In this document: one piece after another, positions 1-5,216 of the stretch
Layout: the number at the start of each line of letters is the position of its first letter
Numbering within the stretch: position 1 is the first letter of the stretch
Assembly: GCA_026713405.1 (NCBI GenBank)
Contig: JAPOON010000244.1
Coordinates: 1-5,216, forward strand
DNA: 5,216 nt
Source: Gammaproteobacteria bacterium
Lineage (GTDB): Bacteria > Pseudomonadota > Gammaproteobacteria > Pseudomonadales > Azotimanducaceae_A
Direction: 5' to 3'
Notes under the pieces: generated by a model
Seen by the model: the letters and a program-made list of their open reading frames with translations, nothing else
What the model was told of the DNA's origin: nothing
The model's database searches: none
Program-made: the position numbers and the translations under genes

Positions 1-68
1 CGAAGGGTGCCTGCACCCATGCCGCGCGCCGATCCGGTGACGATGATCCGCTTGCCCTCAAGTTCCAT
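1..68 (-). CDS. Short-chain dehydrogenase/reductase (SDR), N-terminal fragment
   Basis: Only the first 22 codons are in the window; the gene runs off the left edge. Translation begins MELEGKRIIVTGSARGMG, which is beta-strand 1 followed by the T-G-x-x-x-G-x-G dinucleotide-binding motif of classical SDR enzymes (here T-G-S-A-R-G-M-G, residues 11-18). By family knowledge this is the start of a Rossmann fold that binds NAD(H) or NADP(H) in a cytoplasmic oxidoreductase. The substrate cannot be inferred because the Ser-Tyr-Lys catalytic residues lie outside the window. The ATG at 68-66 is chosen because it is the normal distance from the glycine motif and has a GAGG Shine-Dalgarno-like stretch about 6 nt upstream. 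The gene is divergent from the DUF485-like/actP-like pair, so the two units may share a control region (inference). Confidence 0.85.
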   Translation of the reverse strand, partial: MELEGKRIIVTGSARGMGAGTL

Positions 69-97
69 GGCGACCTCGTTGCTGTTGATTGGCGCGG

Positions 98-103
98 ATT
101 GTA
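98..103 (-). promoter_or_regulatory. Possible -10 element for the SDR gene
   Basis: On the minus strand this reads TACAAT, a 5/6 match to the sigma-70 -10 consensus, 30 nt before the SDR start codon. I see no convincing -35 at 16-18 nt: the nearest is CTGACG with a 20-nt spacer. In a GC-rich genome a lone -10 match is weak evidence. Confidence 0.25.
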
Positions 104-235
104 ACGTGCCTCAGGATGAAGGGCGTCAGGGACGGATACGACCCCGCCGCGGGCGGCATGGGCTGAGGCGCCTGCGCGGCCGGCAGCGAGAAAATGCGCC
201 GCGCTGACGGGCCCGTTTGTTCCCGCCGGGCCAGC

Positions 236-264
236 CTGAAATCGGGGTTGCGCTGTGGCATATT
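236..264 (+). promoter_or_regulatory. Possible promoter of the DUF485-like/actP-like unit
   Basis: CTGAAA (236-241, 4/6 to TTGACA) and CATATT (259-264, 4/6 to TATAAT) are separated by 17 nt. A transcript starting near 271 would have a leader of about 26 nt before the ATG at 297 and would exclude the upstream in-frame GTG at 255. The match is modest and is a prediction only. Confidence 0.28.
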
Positions 265-281
265 CGCGAGCAGTTTGTCCA

Positions 282-295
282 GGGTTGGTCAACCC
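282..295 (+). promoter_or_regulatory. Dyad overlapping the ribosome binding region of the DUF485-like gene
   Basis: GGGTTG-GT-CAACCC is an inverted repeat with 6-bp arms that ends one base before the ATG at 297. As DNA it could be an operator half-site pair. As RNA it could form a 5-bp hairpin with a GGUC loop that covers the only purine-rich Shine-Dalgarno candidate (AGGG, 281-284). The dyad is directly visible; a regulatory role is inferred. Confidence 0.35.
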
Positions 296-296
296 G

Positions 297-494
297 ATGC
301 GTCAAGGCTGGCTTTACGCTGCGATCGTCCTGCTGCTGTTTGCCCTGCTGGTGGTGGGCATTCCCCTGTTTCCGGATATCCTGGCCATACCCGTTCAGGG
401 TGGATTCAACCTGGGCGCGCTGATCTTCCTGATCCTGCACCTGGTGGCGCCGGGGCTCGCCTTCCTCTACTTGAAGCAACGCCGGCTCGGCTAA
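297..494 (+). CDS. Small two-helix membrane protein, DUF485 (YjcH)-like
   Basis: A 65-residue inner-membrane protein with two hydrophobic helices (about residues 6-24 and 37-59) and a basic C-terminus (KQRR), which by the positive-inside rule puts both ends in the cytoplasm. The segment between the helices and the end of helix 2 follows the DUF485 pattern: P-D-I-L-A-x-P-V-x-G-G-x-x-x-L-G, then a helix ending in L-Y-x-x-x-R-R. DUF485 proteins such as E. coli YjcH (about 104 aa) are encoded just before the acetate symporter ActP, as here, and may be partner subunits. This copy is short: it lacks the usual polar N-terminal part and the acidic C-terminal tail. An in-frame GTG at 255 would add 14 residues that do not look like DUF485, so ATG 297 is preferred. 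The next gene starts 66 nt downstream, consistent with one operon. Confidence 0.72.
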   Translation: MRQGWLYAAIVLLLFALLVVGIPLFPDILAIPVQGGFNLGALIFLILHLVAPGLAFLYLKQRRLG

Positions 495-560
495 TGGCAA
501 AGCCAGCGAATCGTGCCGCGGGCGCGACGCCACGGCGCTCCACCGCTTGATGGAAAACGC

Positions 561-2084
561 ATGATCGCTGTCTCGCTGTTCCTGTCGATCATTCTCGTCA
601 CGGTGGGCATCACCGTCGCCGCGGCCCGGCGCACGGAAACCGCGGCGGACTACTACGTGGCCGGAAGGCGCATCGGCGGATTCCAGAACGGGTTGGCGAT
701 CGCCGGGGACTTCATGTCGGCGGCAACCCTGCTCGGCATCTCGGCCCTGATCTACACCGCCGGCTTCGATTCGGTGATCTACATGGGCGCGCCGCTGGCC
801 GCCTTCGCCATTCTGATTTTCCTGATGACCGACAAGCTCAAGGAACTGGGCACGTACACCTTCACGGACATCGTCTGCGCCCGCCTGAAGGAGCGGCCGA
901 TGCGGATACTGGCGGCCATCACGGCACTGGCGTTCTCCATCATGTACCTGATGGTGCAGGTGGTGGGCGCCGGGGCGCTGATCGAGATCCTGTTCGGCAT
1001 CCGCTACCAGTGGGCAGTGCTCATCGTCACCGGGCTGATGGTGCTGTACGTGGCGGTGGGCGGCATGCTGGCCACCACCTGGGTGCAGATCACCAAGGCG
1101 GTGATGTTGCTGATCGGCATCGCCGTCCTGGCGCTGCTGGCGCTGATCCGCTTCGATTTCGATTTCACCACGCTCTATGCAACCGCCGCCGCCAAACACG
1201 AAGCGGGCGCGTTTCTCACCCGGGCGGGCGGCATGGGCCTGACCGCGCTTTCGTCGATCTCGCTTGGCGTCAGCCTCTGCTTCGGCCTCGCCGGTTCGCC
1301 GCATCTCCTGATGCGTTTCTTCACGGTGCCCGATGCGGCCGCGGCCCGACTCTCCGCCGGGGTGGCGCTTGGCGCCGTGGCGTTCGTGAACTTGCTCATA
1401 TTCTTCGTCATCGGCGTTGCGGCGGTGGCGCTGGTGAAGGACAACGCGCCGTATGTGGATGCGGCGGGCCAGGTGGCCGGCGGGGTCAACATGGTGAGCG
1501 TGCATCTCGCCCATGCGGTTGGCGGGGACATCTATTTCGGCATCATGGCGGCCGTTGCCTTCGCCACCATCCTGGCCGTGGTGGCGGGCCTGACGATCGC
1601 GTCGGTGTCGGCCATTTCGCACGATCTTTATGCCAATGCCATGAAACGGGGCAAAGCGAGCGAGCACATGCAGATTCGCGTATCGCGCTGGGCCGCCGTG
1701 GGTCTCGGCGTGGTCGTTGCGATCCTGGGGATACTGTTCGAAAAGCAGAACATCGCCTACCTGGTGTCTCTGACCATGGCCATCGGCGCATCCACCAACT
1801 TCCCGCTGCTGCTGCTCAGCATGTACTGGCGCGGATTCACTACCCGCGGCGCCCTGGCCGGCGGGGTTGTGGGGCTGGTCACCGCAATCGTGCTCATGTT
1901 GCTCGGCCCCGCCGTGTGGGTCGGTGTGCTCGGATACGAAAAGGCGATCTTTCCGGAACCGTTCCCGGCCCTCTACTCGGTGATTGCCGCCTTCGGCACC
2001 ATGTTCGCGGTTTCGGCACTCGACCGCTCGGCCCAGGGCTCGCGGGATCGCGAACAGTTTGCCGTGATGAAAATGCGCGATTGA
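561..2084 (+). CDS. actP: ActP-like sodium:solute symporter (acetate/monocarboxylate permease family)
   Basis: A 507-residue inner-membrane transporter of the SSS family with about 13 predicted helices. ActP-type signatures are clear: G-L-A-G-S-P-H-L-L-M-R-F-F-T-V at 242-256, AVAFATILAVVAGLT at 331-345, SHDLYA at 353-358, and NFPLLLLSMYWR with T-T-R-G-A at about 413-431. ActP takes up acetate and related short carboxylates using the cation gradient; the exact substrate here is inferred. At the position aligned with the Na2-site Ser-Thr of PutP this protein has Ala-Gly (342-343), as I recall for the ActP group generally. E. coli ActP is about 549 aa; the shorter length here mainly reflects no signal-peptide-like leader. 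ATG 561 is chosen because helix 1 follows at once and a GGA lies 6 nt upstream. A GTG at 513 would add a basic 16-residue leader without a visible ribosome binding site. It follows the DUF485-like gene, as in yjcH-actP. Confidence 0.87.
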   Translation: MIAVSLFLSIILVTVGITVAAARRTETAADYYVAGRRIGGFQNGLAIAGDFMSAATLLGISALIYTAGFDSVIYMGAPLAAFAILIFLMTDKLKELGTYTFTDIVCARLKERPMRILAAITALAFSIMYLMVQVVGAGALIEILFGIRYQWAVLIVTGLMVLYVAVGGMLATTWVQITKAVMLLIGIAVLALLALIRFDFDFTTLYATAAAKHEAGAFLTRAGGMGLTALSSISLGVSLCFGLAGSPHLLMRFFTVPDAAAARLSAGVALGAVAFVNLLIFFVIGVAAVALVKDNAPYVDAAGQVAGGVNMVSVHLAHAVGGDIYFGIMAAVAFATILAVVAGLTIASVSAISHDLYANAMKRGKASEHMQIRVSRWAAVGLGVVVAILGILFEKQNIAYLVSLTMAIGASTNFPLLLLSMYWRGFTTRGALAGGVVGLVTAIVLMLLGPAVWVGVLGYEKAIFPEPFPALYSVIAAFGTMFAVSALDRSAQGSRDREQFAVMKMRD

Positions 2085-2232
2085 CTGGGTGCGGGCGGTG
2101 GGTTGTGGGGCCTGAAGGCCAAGCCCGTCCCCTACCACCGGCTTGAGCCCCGGATTGGCTGGCCAGTCGAAACTCCGCCTGGACGACCTCGCCGGGCCTC
2201 TGGGCGATGTCGCCATGCAACCGCGGTTGGGC
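2085..2232. other. Convergent intergenic gap with GC-rich hairpins
   Basis: This 148-nt gap separates the stops of the two convergent units. CGGTGG (2096-2101) pairs with CCACCG (2135-2140), and GGGG (2107-2110) can pair inside it with CCCC (2129-2132). GGCC-TGAA-GGCC (2109-2120) is an alternative inner hairpin. A second dyad, GGCGA-TG-TCGCC, lies at 2203-2214. Such structures could help end transcription in both directions, but no T-tract follows any of them on either strand, so a classical intrinsic terminator is not supported. Confidence 0.3.
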
Positions 2233-3144
2233 TCATTGATTCGAACTGGCGAGCGCCTTGGCTCTCGTATACACCCTGTGGTGGACGCTGTCGTCCAGCC
2301 GTTGGAAACCCTGCAGGTATGCCTCCAACGATGGCGCGGGGAACGGAGGGATTTCGGCCAACAACTCCTTGTACCTTTTACCGCCGTGGAACGTCCGCTC
2401 GAACTCGTTGGGCGCCAAGGCGTACAACTGCCGAAACTGGCGGTCATCCTCACCGGCGAGTTCCTGTGCGGCCTTCACGAAGGCGCCAATTTGCATTTGC
2501 TCCACGTAGTTGGCTTCCGCCCGATACACTTCCTTGTCGAACTCGGTGGGGCCCGCGACCTGCTCCCTGTACAGCTTCAACAACACCTCTGCCGGGTTGT
2601 CGCATCCAGCGGTCTGCAACTCGCTCAAAGCCAGTGATGTGTATATTGTCGAAATTTTCGGATTGTCATCGATGTTTACGGATGCCCCGGCATCCGTTTC
2701 GGTACGGCCCGGTGCGTCAGCGGAAGGCTTTGCCACGGCAACGCTCGCCGGGCCGGGCCGCTCGGCCTGCGGTGATTCCAGCCCCGGCACTGACTCTTGG
2801 GGTTTCAGCGGCGGCGAACTCGACAATCGGGCTGTTGCCACCGGCGGTAGCGGTTCGTCCCGGCGTCCATGCGATCGCACGAACTGCGCGCGAGGAGGCC
2901 CGTCCGAAGCGCCCGAGAGGCAGCATGCGGCGCGAATGACCCTCGTCACCTTCGCGCGAAGACCATGCTGCCACGCCGATCCGGTGCCGTCACCGGACCG
3001 TCTGGCTGCCGCTCCGCGGGGGTCTGTCGACCCATGTGGTGATTGCACCACCCGTTTCCCGTGAAATGTGCCGGCTGTCCAACGAGGTCCCGCGCCCTGG
3101 TCTACTCGGGCGGCCGCCTCCGCTGCAGTTGCTACCACGTCCAT
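2233..3144 (-). CDS. Unrecognised protein: disordered N-terminal half, helical C-terminal domain
   Basis: A 303-residue open frame that I do not recognise. The ATG at 3144 is supported by AGGAGG 9 nt upstream, the strongest Shine-Dalgarno in the window. Residues 1 to about 157 are rich in Ala, Pro, Arg, Ser and Gly and look disordered, with a Pro/Ser-rich stretch at about 97-150. Residues 160-300 look like a compact, mostly alpha-helical soluble domain with balanced charge and many Glu, Gln and Tyr. No signal peptide or membrane helix is visible. Hand-sampled codons gave fewer G/C third positions in the N-terminal part (roughly 60 percent) than in the C-terminal part (high 70s), so the first half may be fast-evolving, partly out of frame, or not all translated. 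It lies 165 nt after the 188-aa gene on the same strand and may belong to the symporter operon or have its own promoter. Function unknown. Confidence 0.6.
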   Translation of the reverse strand: MDVVATAAEAAARVDQGAGPRWTAGTFHGKRVVQSPHGSTDPRGAAARRSGDGTGSAWQHGLRAKVTRVIRAACCLSGASDGPPRAQFVRSHGRRDEPLPPVATARLSSSPPLKPQESVPGLESPQAERPGPASVAVAKPSADAPGRTETDAGASVNIDDNPKISTIYTSLALSELQTAGCDNPAEVLLKLYREQVAGPTEFDKEVYRAEANYVEQMQIGAFVKAAQELAGEDDRQFRQLYALAPNEFERTFHGGKRYKELLAEIPPFPAPSLEAYLQGFQRLDDSVHHRVYTRAKALASSNQ

Positions 3145-3309
3145 GATGCGGTCCCTCCTGTCCTGGTACCTGTGTTTGCAGAATTGCGACTTGACGAACA
3201 CTTCGGTTTGGCCGTGTAGTACATCGAAAGTTCCCCAACGCGCTTTCGGGGCCTGCCGGTTTCGACGCTGCTCGAGAATAACGTGGCGAAGGCGCTGCAG
3301 ACTGGCGAT
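3145..3309. other. Gap between two minus-strand genes, with a strong ribosome binding site
   Basis: Besides the AGGAGG of the downstream gene (plus-strand complement at 3154-3159), the gap holds an inverted repeat, CGAAAG (3225-3230) and CTTTCG (3243-3248), with a 12-nt loop. No T-tract follows it on the minus strand, so it is not a clear terminator; it could be a processing or attenuation hairpin. I see no good sigma-70 promoter on the minus strand. The open frame of the downstream gene extends back to 3201, but this adds a basic peptide (MFVKSQFC...) without a ribosome binding site, so it was not used as the start. Confidence 0.35.
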
Positions 3310-3876
3310 TCAGGAAGGGTTCTCCGCCGCTGCAGTCGGAAGGCCCGCACCGCTCTCTTGTAGAGCCTGCCGCGACTGCCCATCGAGAATGGCGCAATAG
3401 TCGCCGGTCACGCCGTCAATCAGCATCGTTTGCGTGGCGGTGCCGTCCAGGATGCAGTTCGCGACCCAGAACGGTTTGTAGATCGCCCGGCTTTCAACGA
3501 TGTTGACTCGAGGCAGCACCAGGGCTTTGTTCTTGTGTCGAATGGCGTGGTCGGCGTACCGTCTGGCCAGATCCCGGGTTGAGTCGCGGTTCTCGCAGCG
3601 GTCCAGCAGCCAGGCGTCGCCGGCCGTGCAATTCTCCAGGCGGAACGGGTCGGCGGTCGCGCAGACGCGGGTTCGGGCATCCACGAGGCAGGAGACCATG
3701 GTGGTTGTCGCGCCCAGCCAGGTTTTAACCCGGTAGCGGAACAGGTACCAGTCGTAGGGGTAGTAGATGCGCCGGCAGTCCTGAATTTGGAACGATACCC
3801 CGGCCCTGGCGATCCGGGCGCCCGTCTCCTCGGGCTTTACGTGGCCATGAATGGCGGGGAACCGTTTACCGTTCAT
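3310..3876 (-). CDS. Unrecognised 188-aa protein translationally coupled to the SSS symporter
   Basis: I do not recognise this protein. Its ATG overlaps the symporter's stop codon (ATGA, 3876-3873), and a GGGAG lies just upstream, so it is almost certainly co-translated with the transporter. It has no signal peptide or clear membrane helix and is probably cytoplasmic or bound to the membrane surface. Two segments resemble each other: residues 37-76 (I-Y-Y-P-Y-D-W, then T-T-T-M, C-L-V-D-A-R-T, and C-A) and 132-165 (I-Y-K-P-F-W, then T-A-T-Q-T-M, L-I-D-G-V-T-G-D-Y-C-A). Each looks like a small beta-hairpin unit with an aromatic-proline start and an L-[VI]-D-x-x-T end. The linker (about 95-130) is basic and helical. 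Seven cysteines (34, 63, 72, 83, 94, 141, 161) are many for this length. A role as accessory or regulatory partner of the symporter is inferred from coupling alone. Confidence 0.8.
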   Translation of the reverse strand: MNGKRFPAIHGHVKPEETGARIARAGVSFQIQDCRRIYYPYDWYLFRYRVKTWLGATTTMVSCLVDARTRVCATADPFRLENCTAGDAWLLDRCENRDSTRDLARRYADHAIRHKNKALVLPRVNIVESRAIYKPFWVANCILDGTATQTMLIDGVTGDYCAILDGQSRQALQESGAGLPTAAAENPS

Positions 3877-5216
3877 GGGAGCTCCCGCCCCCGGGCGTCG
3901 AGTTCCCGGGTTATTTCGGCTGCCTCCGGGCTCAGCGCAAGGGTCGTGCTGCCTCCCGCGCTACGTGGCAAGGGGCCCAGTGCGGCCGCTTCCCGGATCG
4001 CCTCGCTGACGTGCGCGGGAACCGGGGCCATGTTGCGCGTTGCCAGGCTGACGATGACGATGGCGGCCGTGGAGGCGCAGATGCCGGCAAACATCGAATG
4101 CAAAGTGGTCACGGTGGCCAGGTCGGCGAACTCCCAGGCGAGGCAGGTCCCCGCGCCGGCCAGCATGGAGGCGATGGCGCCGGGTGTGTTTGCCCGCTTC
4201 CACCACACGGCGCAGATGAACGCCGGTGCGAAGGCGCTGCCGAGTACCGAGGTCGCGAAAATGACGATGGTGAAAACCGTGGGCGGCTCGATGACGGCGA
4301 CGGCGTAGCCCGCGGCGCCGATGGCCAGTACCAGGGCGCGGGAGACCAATACCATCTCCCGGTTGCTTGCATCGCGGCGGATGAAACGCTGGTAGAGATC
4401 CCGGGAAGCGATGGAGCCGGTCTGCAGCAGCAGCGAGTCGGCGGTGGACATGATGGCTGCCATGATTGCCGCCATGAGCAGGCCGGTCACTGCTGCCGGC
4501 AACAGTTCCCCGGCCAGGTTGAAGATCGCCAATTCCGGGTCGGCGAGTTGCGGCAGCACGGCGATGGCCAGGATGCCCGCGAGGTAGGGTGTCGGGACGA
4601 ACAGCAGGTTCCAGCCCGTGGCCCAGGCGCCGGCCGACCGGGACGTTTCCGGTCGAGCCATGGCCATGTGCCGGGTCACCACGTGCGGCCAGCCCATGTA
4701 ACCGATGGAGAAGATCAGGACCGCGCCCATTACCACGCCCCACTGTCCCTCGAAGGCGAGGTCCCGGCCCCAGACCGAAAGCAGAGTGGGATTGATATCG
4801 CCCACCGCGGCGTTGCCGGCGGCAAAGCCGCCGAAATGGGCAATGGTCGCCGCCAGAATCCAGAGAACGCCGATCAGCATGATCAGGCTCTGGAAGAAGT
4901 CCGTGTAGGCGACGGCGAGATAGCCGCCGAGGAAGGTGTAGACGATGATGATGGCCAGGGCGATCAGCAGGGCCACGGAATAGGGCAGGCCGGTGATCAG
5001 TTCCATGCCCTTGCCGCCGGCGATGAACTGGGCGACGACGTAGGACGAGAGCAGGAACACGGCGAGGCCGGCGGCGATGAGTCGGGTCCACGGCGACGGA
5101 TAGCGGTGTTCCAGGTATTCAATGGCGGTGAGCGCGCCGGTGATCTGCGACAGCTTGCGCATCCGGCGGCCGATGACGCTCAGGTTGACCACGGCGCCGC
5201 CGACGTCCCCCACCGC
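3873..5216 (-). CDS. PutP-like sodium:solute symporter (SSS family), N-terminus cut by window edge
   Basis: 447 residues are visible; the start lies beyond the right edge, and by comparison with PutP about two helices are missing. Numbering from the Val encoded at 5213, SSS hallmarks are G-G-Y-L-A-V-A-Y-T-D (96-105, PutP-like GGFLAVSWTD), G-Y-M-G-W-P-H-V-V-T-R-H-M-A (171-184), and the helix-8 region AAIMAAIMSTADSLLL (248-263) followed by ASRDLYQRF. Ser256-Thr257 aligns with the Na2-site Ser340-Thr341 of PutP, so Na+ coupling is likely. The family imports proline, pantothenate, sugars, carboxylates and others; the substrate is not determined by what I can read. After the last helix (ending near 392) there is a soluble tail of about 55 residues rich in Ala and Glu. 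The gene ends in a 4-nt overlap with the 188-aa gene, indicating an operon read right to left. Confidence 0.88.
   Translation of the reverse strand, partial: AVGDVGGAVVNLSVIGRRMRKLSQITGALTAIEYLEHRYPSPWTRLIAAGLAVFLLSSYVVAQFIAGGKGMELITGLPYSVALLIALAIIIVYTFLGGYLAVAYTDFFQSLIMLIGVLWILAATIAHFGGFAAGNAAVGDINPTLLSVWGRDLAFEGQWGVVMGAVLIFSIGYMGWPHVVTRHMAMARPETSRSAGAWATGWNLLFVPTPYLAGILAIAVLPQLADPELAIFNLAGELLPAAVTGLLMAAIMAAIMSTADSLLLQTGSIASRDLYQRFIRRDASNREMVLVSRALVLAIGAAGYAVAVIEPPTVFTIVIFATSVLGSAFAPAFICAVWWKRANTPGAIASMLAGAGTCLAWEFADLATVTTLHSMFAGICASTAAIVIVSLATRNMAPVPAHVSEAIREAAALGPLPRSAGGSTTLALSPEAAEITRELDARGRELP

Noticed and set aside
2096..2140. Bidirectional intrinsic terminator between the convergent operons
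   Set aside because: The hairpin is real on paper, but neither strand has a T-tract after it, so it is reported only as structure in the gap.
1010..2146. A 378-aa plus-strand frame inside the actP-like gene
   Set aside because: It is an Arg/Gly/His-rich alternate-frame product of the transporter gene, with no ribosome binding site or domain signature.
126..2453. A 775-aa open frame on the minus strand opposite the actP-like gene
   Set aside because: It is antisense to a well-supported transporter, spans three separate genes and gaps, and has a His/Arg/Gln/Gly-rich composition typical of the reverse-strand frame of a GC-rich gene.
2103..3064. Plus-strand frames opposite the 303-aa gene (2103-2939, 2143-2637, 2510-3064)
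   Set aside because: None has a recognisable domain or good ribosome binding site, and they are antisense to a frame with a strong Shine-Dalgarno. Because the 303-aa gene is itself unrecognised, this rejection is less certain than the others.
3191..3220. Plus-strand promoter-like TTGACG followed after 18 nt by TGTAGT
   Set aside because: No plus-strand gene follows; it points antisense into the symporter operon and the -10 match is poor.
2990..3397. Minus-strand frames 2990-3397 and 3132-3383 bridging the gap between the two unknown genes
   Set aside because: Both overlap the 3' end of the 188-aa gene in another frame, are rich in Arg/Ser/Gly, and show no domain or start signal.
3961..5091. 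A 376-aa minus-strand frame within the PutP-like gene
   Set aside because: Its Arg/His/Gly/Pro-rich composition marks it as a shifted-frame shadow; the overlapping frame has clear SSS motifs and helices.
1..5216. Mobile element, CRISPR array, tRNA/rRNA or defence system
   Set aside because: I saw no transposase or integrase motifs, terminal inverted repeats, spaced direct repeats, tRNA-like cloverleaf or rRNA sequence on either strand.

Overview
The window is a GC-rich (mid-60s percent by eye), densely coded bacterial chromosome segment. It carries no RNA genes, CRISPR arrays, insertion sequences or phage genes that I can see. High GC, Shine-Dalgarno starts and two different sodium:solute symporter (SSS) family genes fit a proteobacterium, but nothing fixes the genus.

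Layout from left to right. (1) Positions 1-68, minus strand: the first codons of a short-chain dehydrogenase/reductase (SDR) leaving the window on the left. (2) Positions 69-296: a divergent intergenic region with weak promoter-like elements and a dyad (282-295) immediately before the next start codon. (3) Plus strand, 297-494 and 561-2084: a small two-helix membrane protein resembling the C-terminal part of DUF485 (YjcH), then an ActP-type acetate/monocarboxylate symporter, the layout of the yjcH-actP pair. (4) Positions 2085-2232: a convergent intergenic gap with GC-rich hairpins but no T-tracts. (5) Minus strand, read from the right edge leftwards: a PutP-like SSS symporter cut at its N-terminus (5216-3873), an unrecognised 188-aa protein joined to it by an ATGA stop/start overlap (3876-3310), a 165-nt gap, and an unrecognised protein of up to 303 aa with a very strong ribosome binding site (3144-2233).

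How the genes may work together. The plus-strand pair is probably a carboxylate uptake unit. The minus-strand set looks like a second Na+-coupled transporter made together with an uncharacterised accessory protein. The two symporters sit tail to tail and belong to different SSS branches: the PutP-like one has the Ser-Thr pair of the Na2 site, while the ActP-like one has Ala-Gly at the aligned position. The most interesting element is the 188-aa coupled protein. It has seven cysteines and an internal duplication of an aromatic/proline motif followed by an L-[VI]-D-x-x-T motif, and I cannot assign it to a named family.
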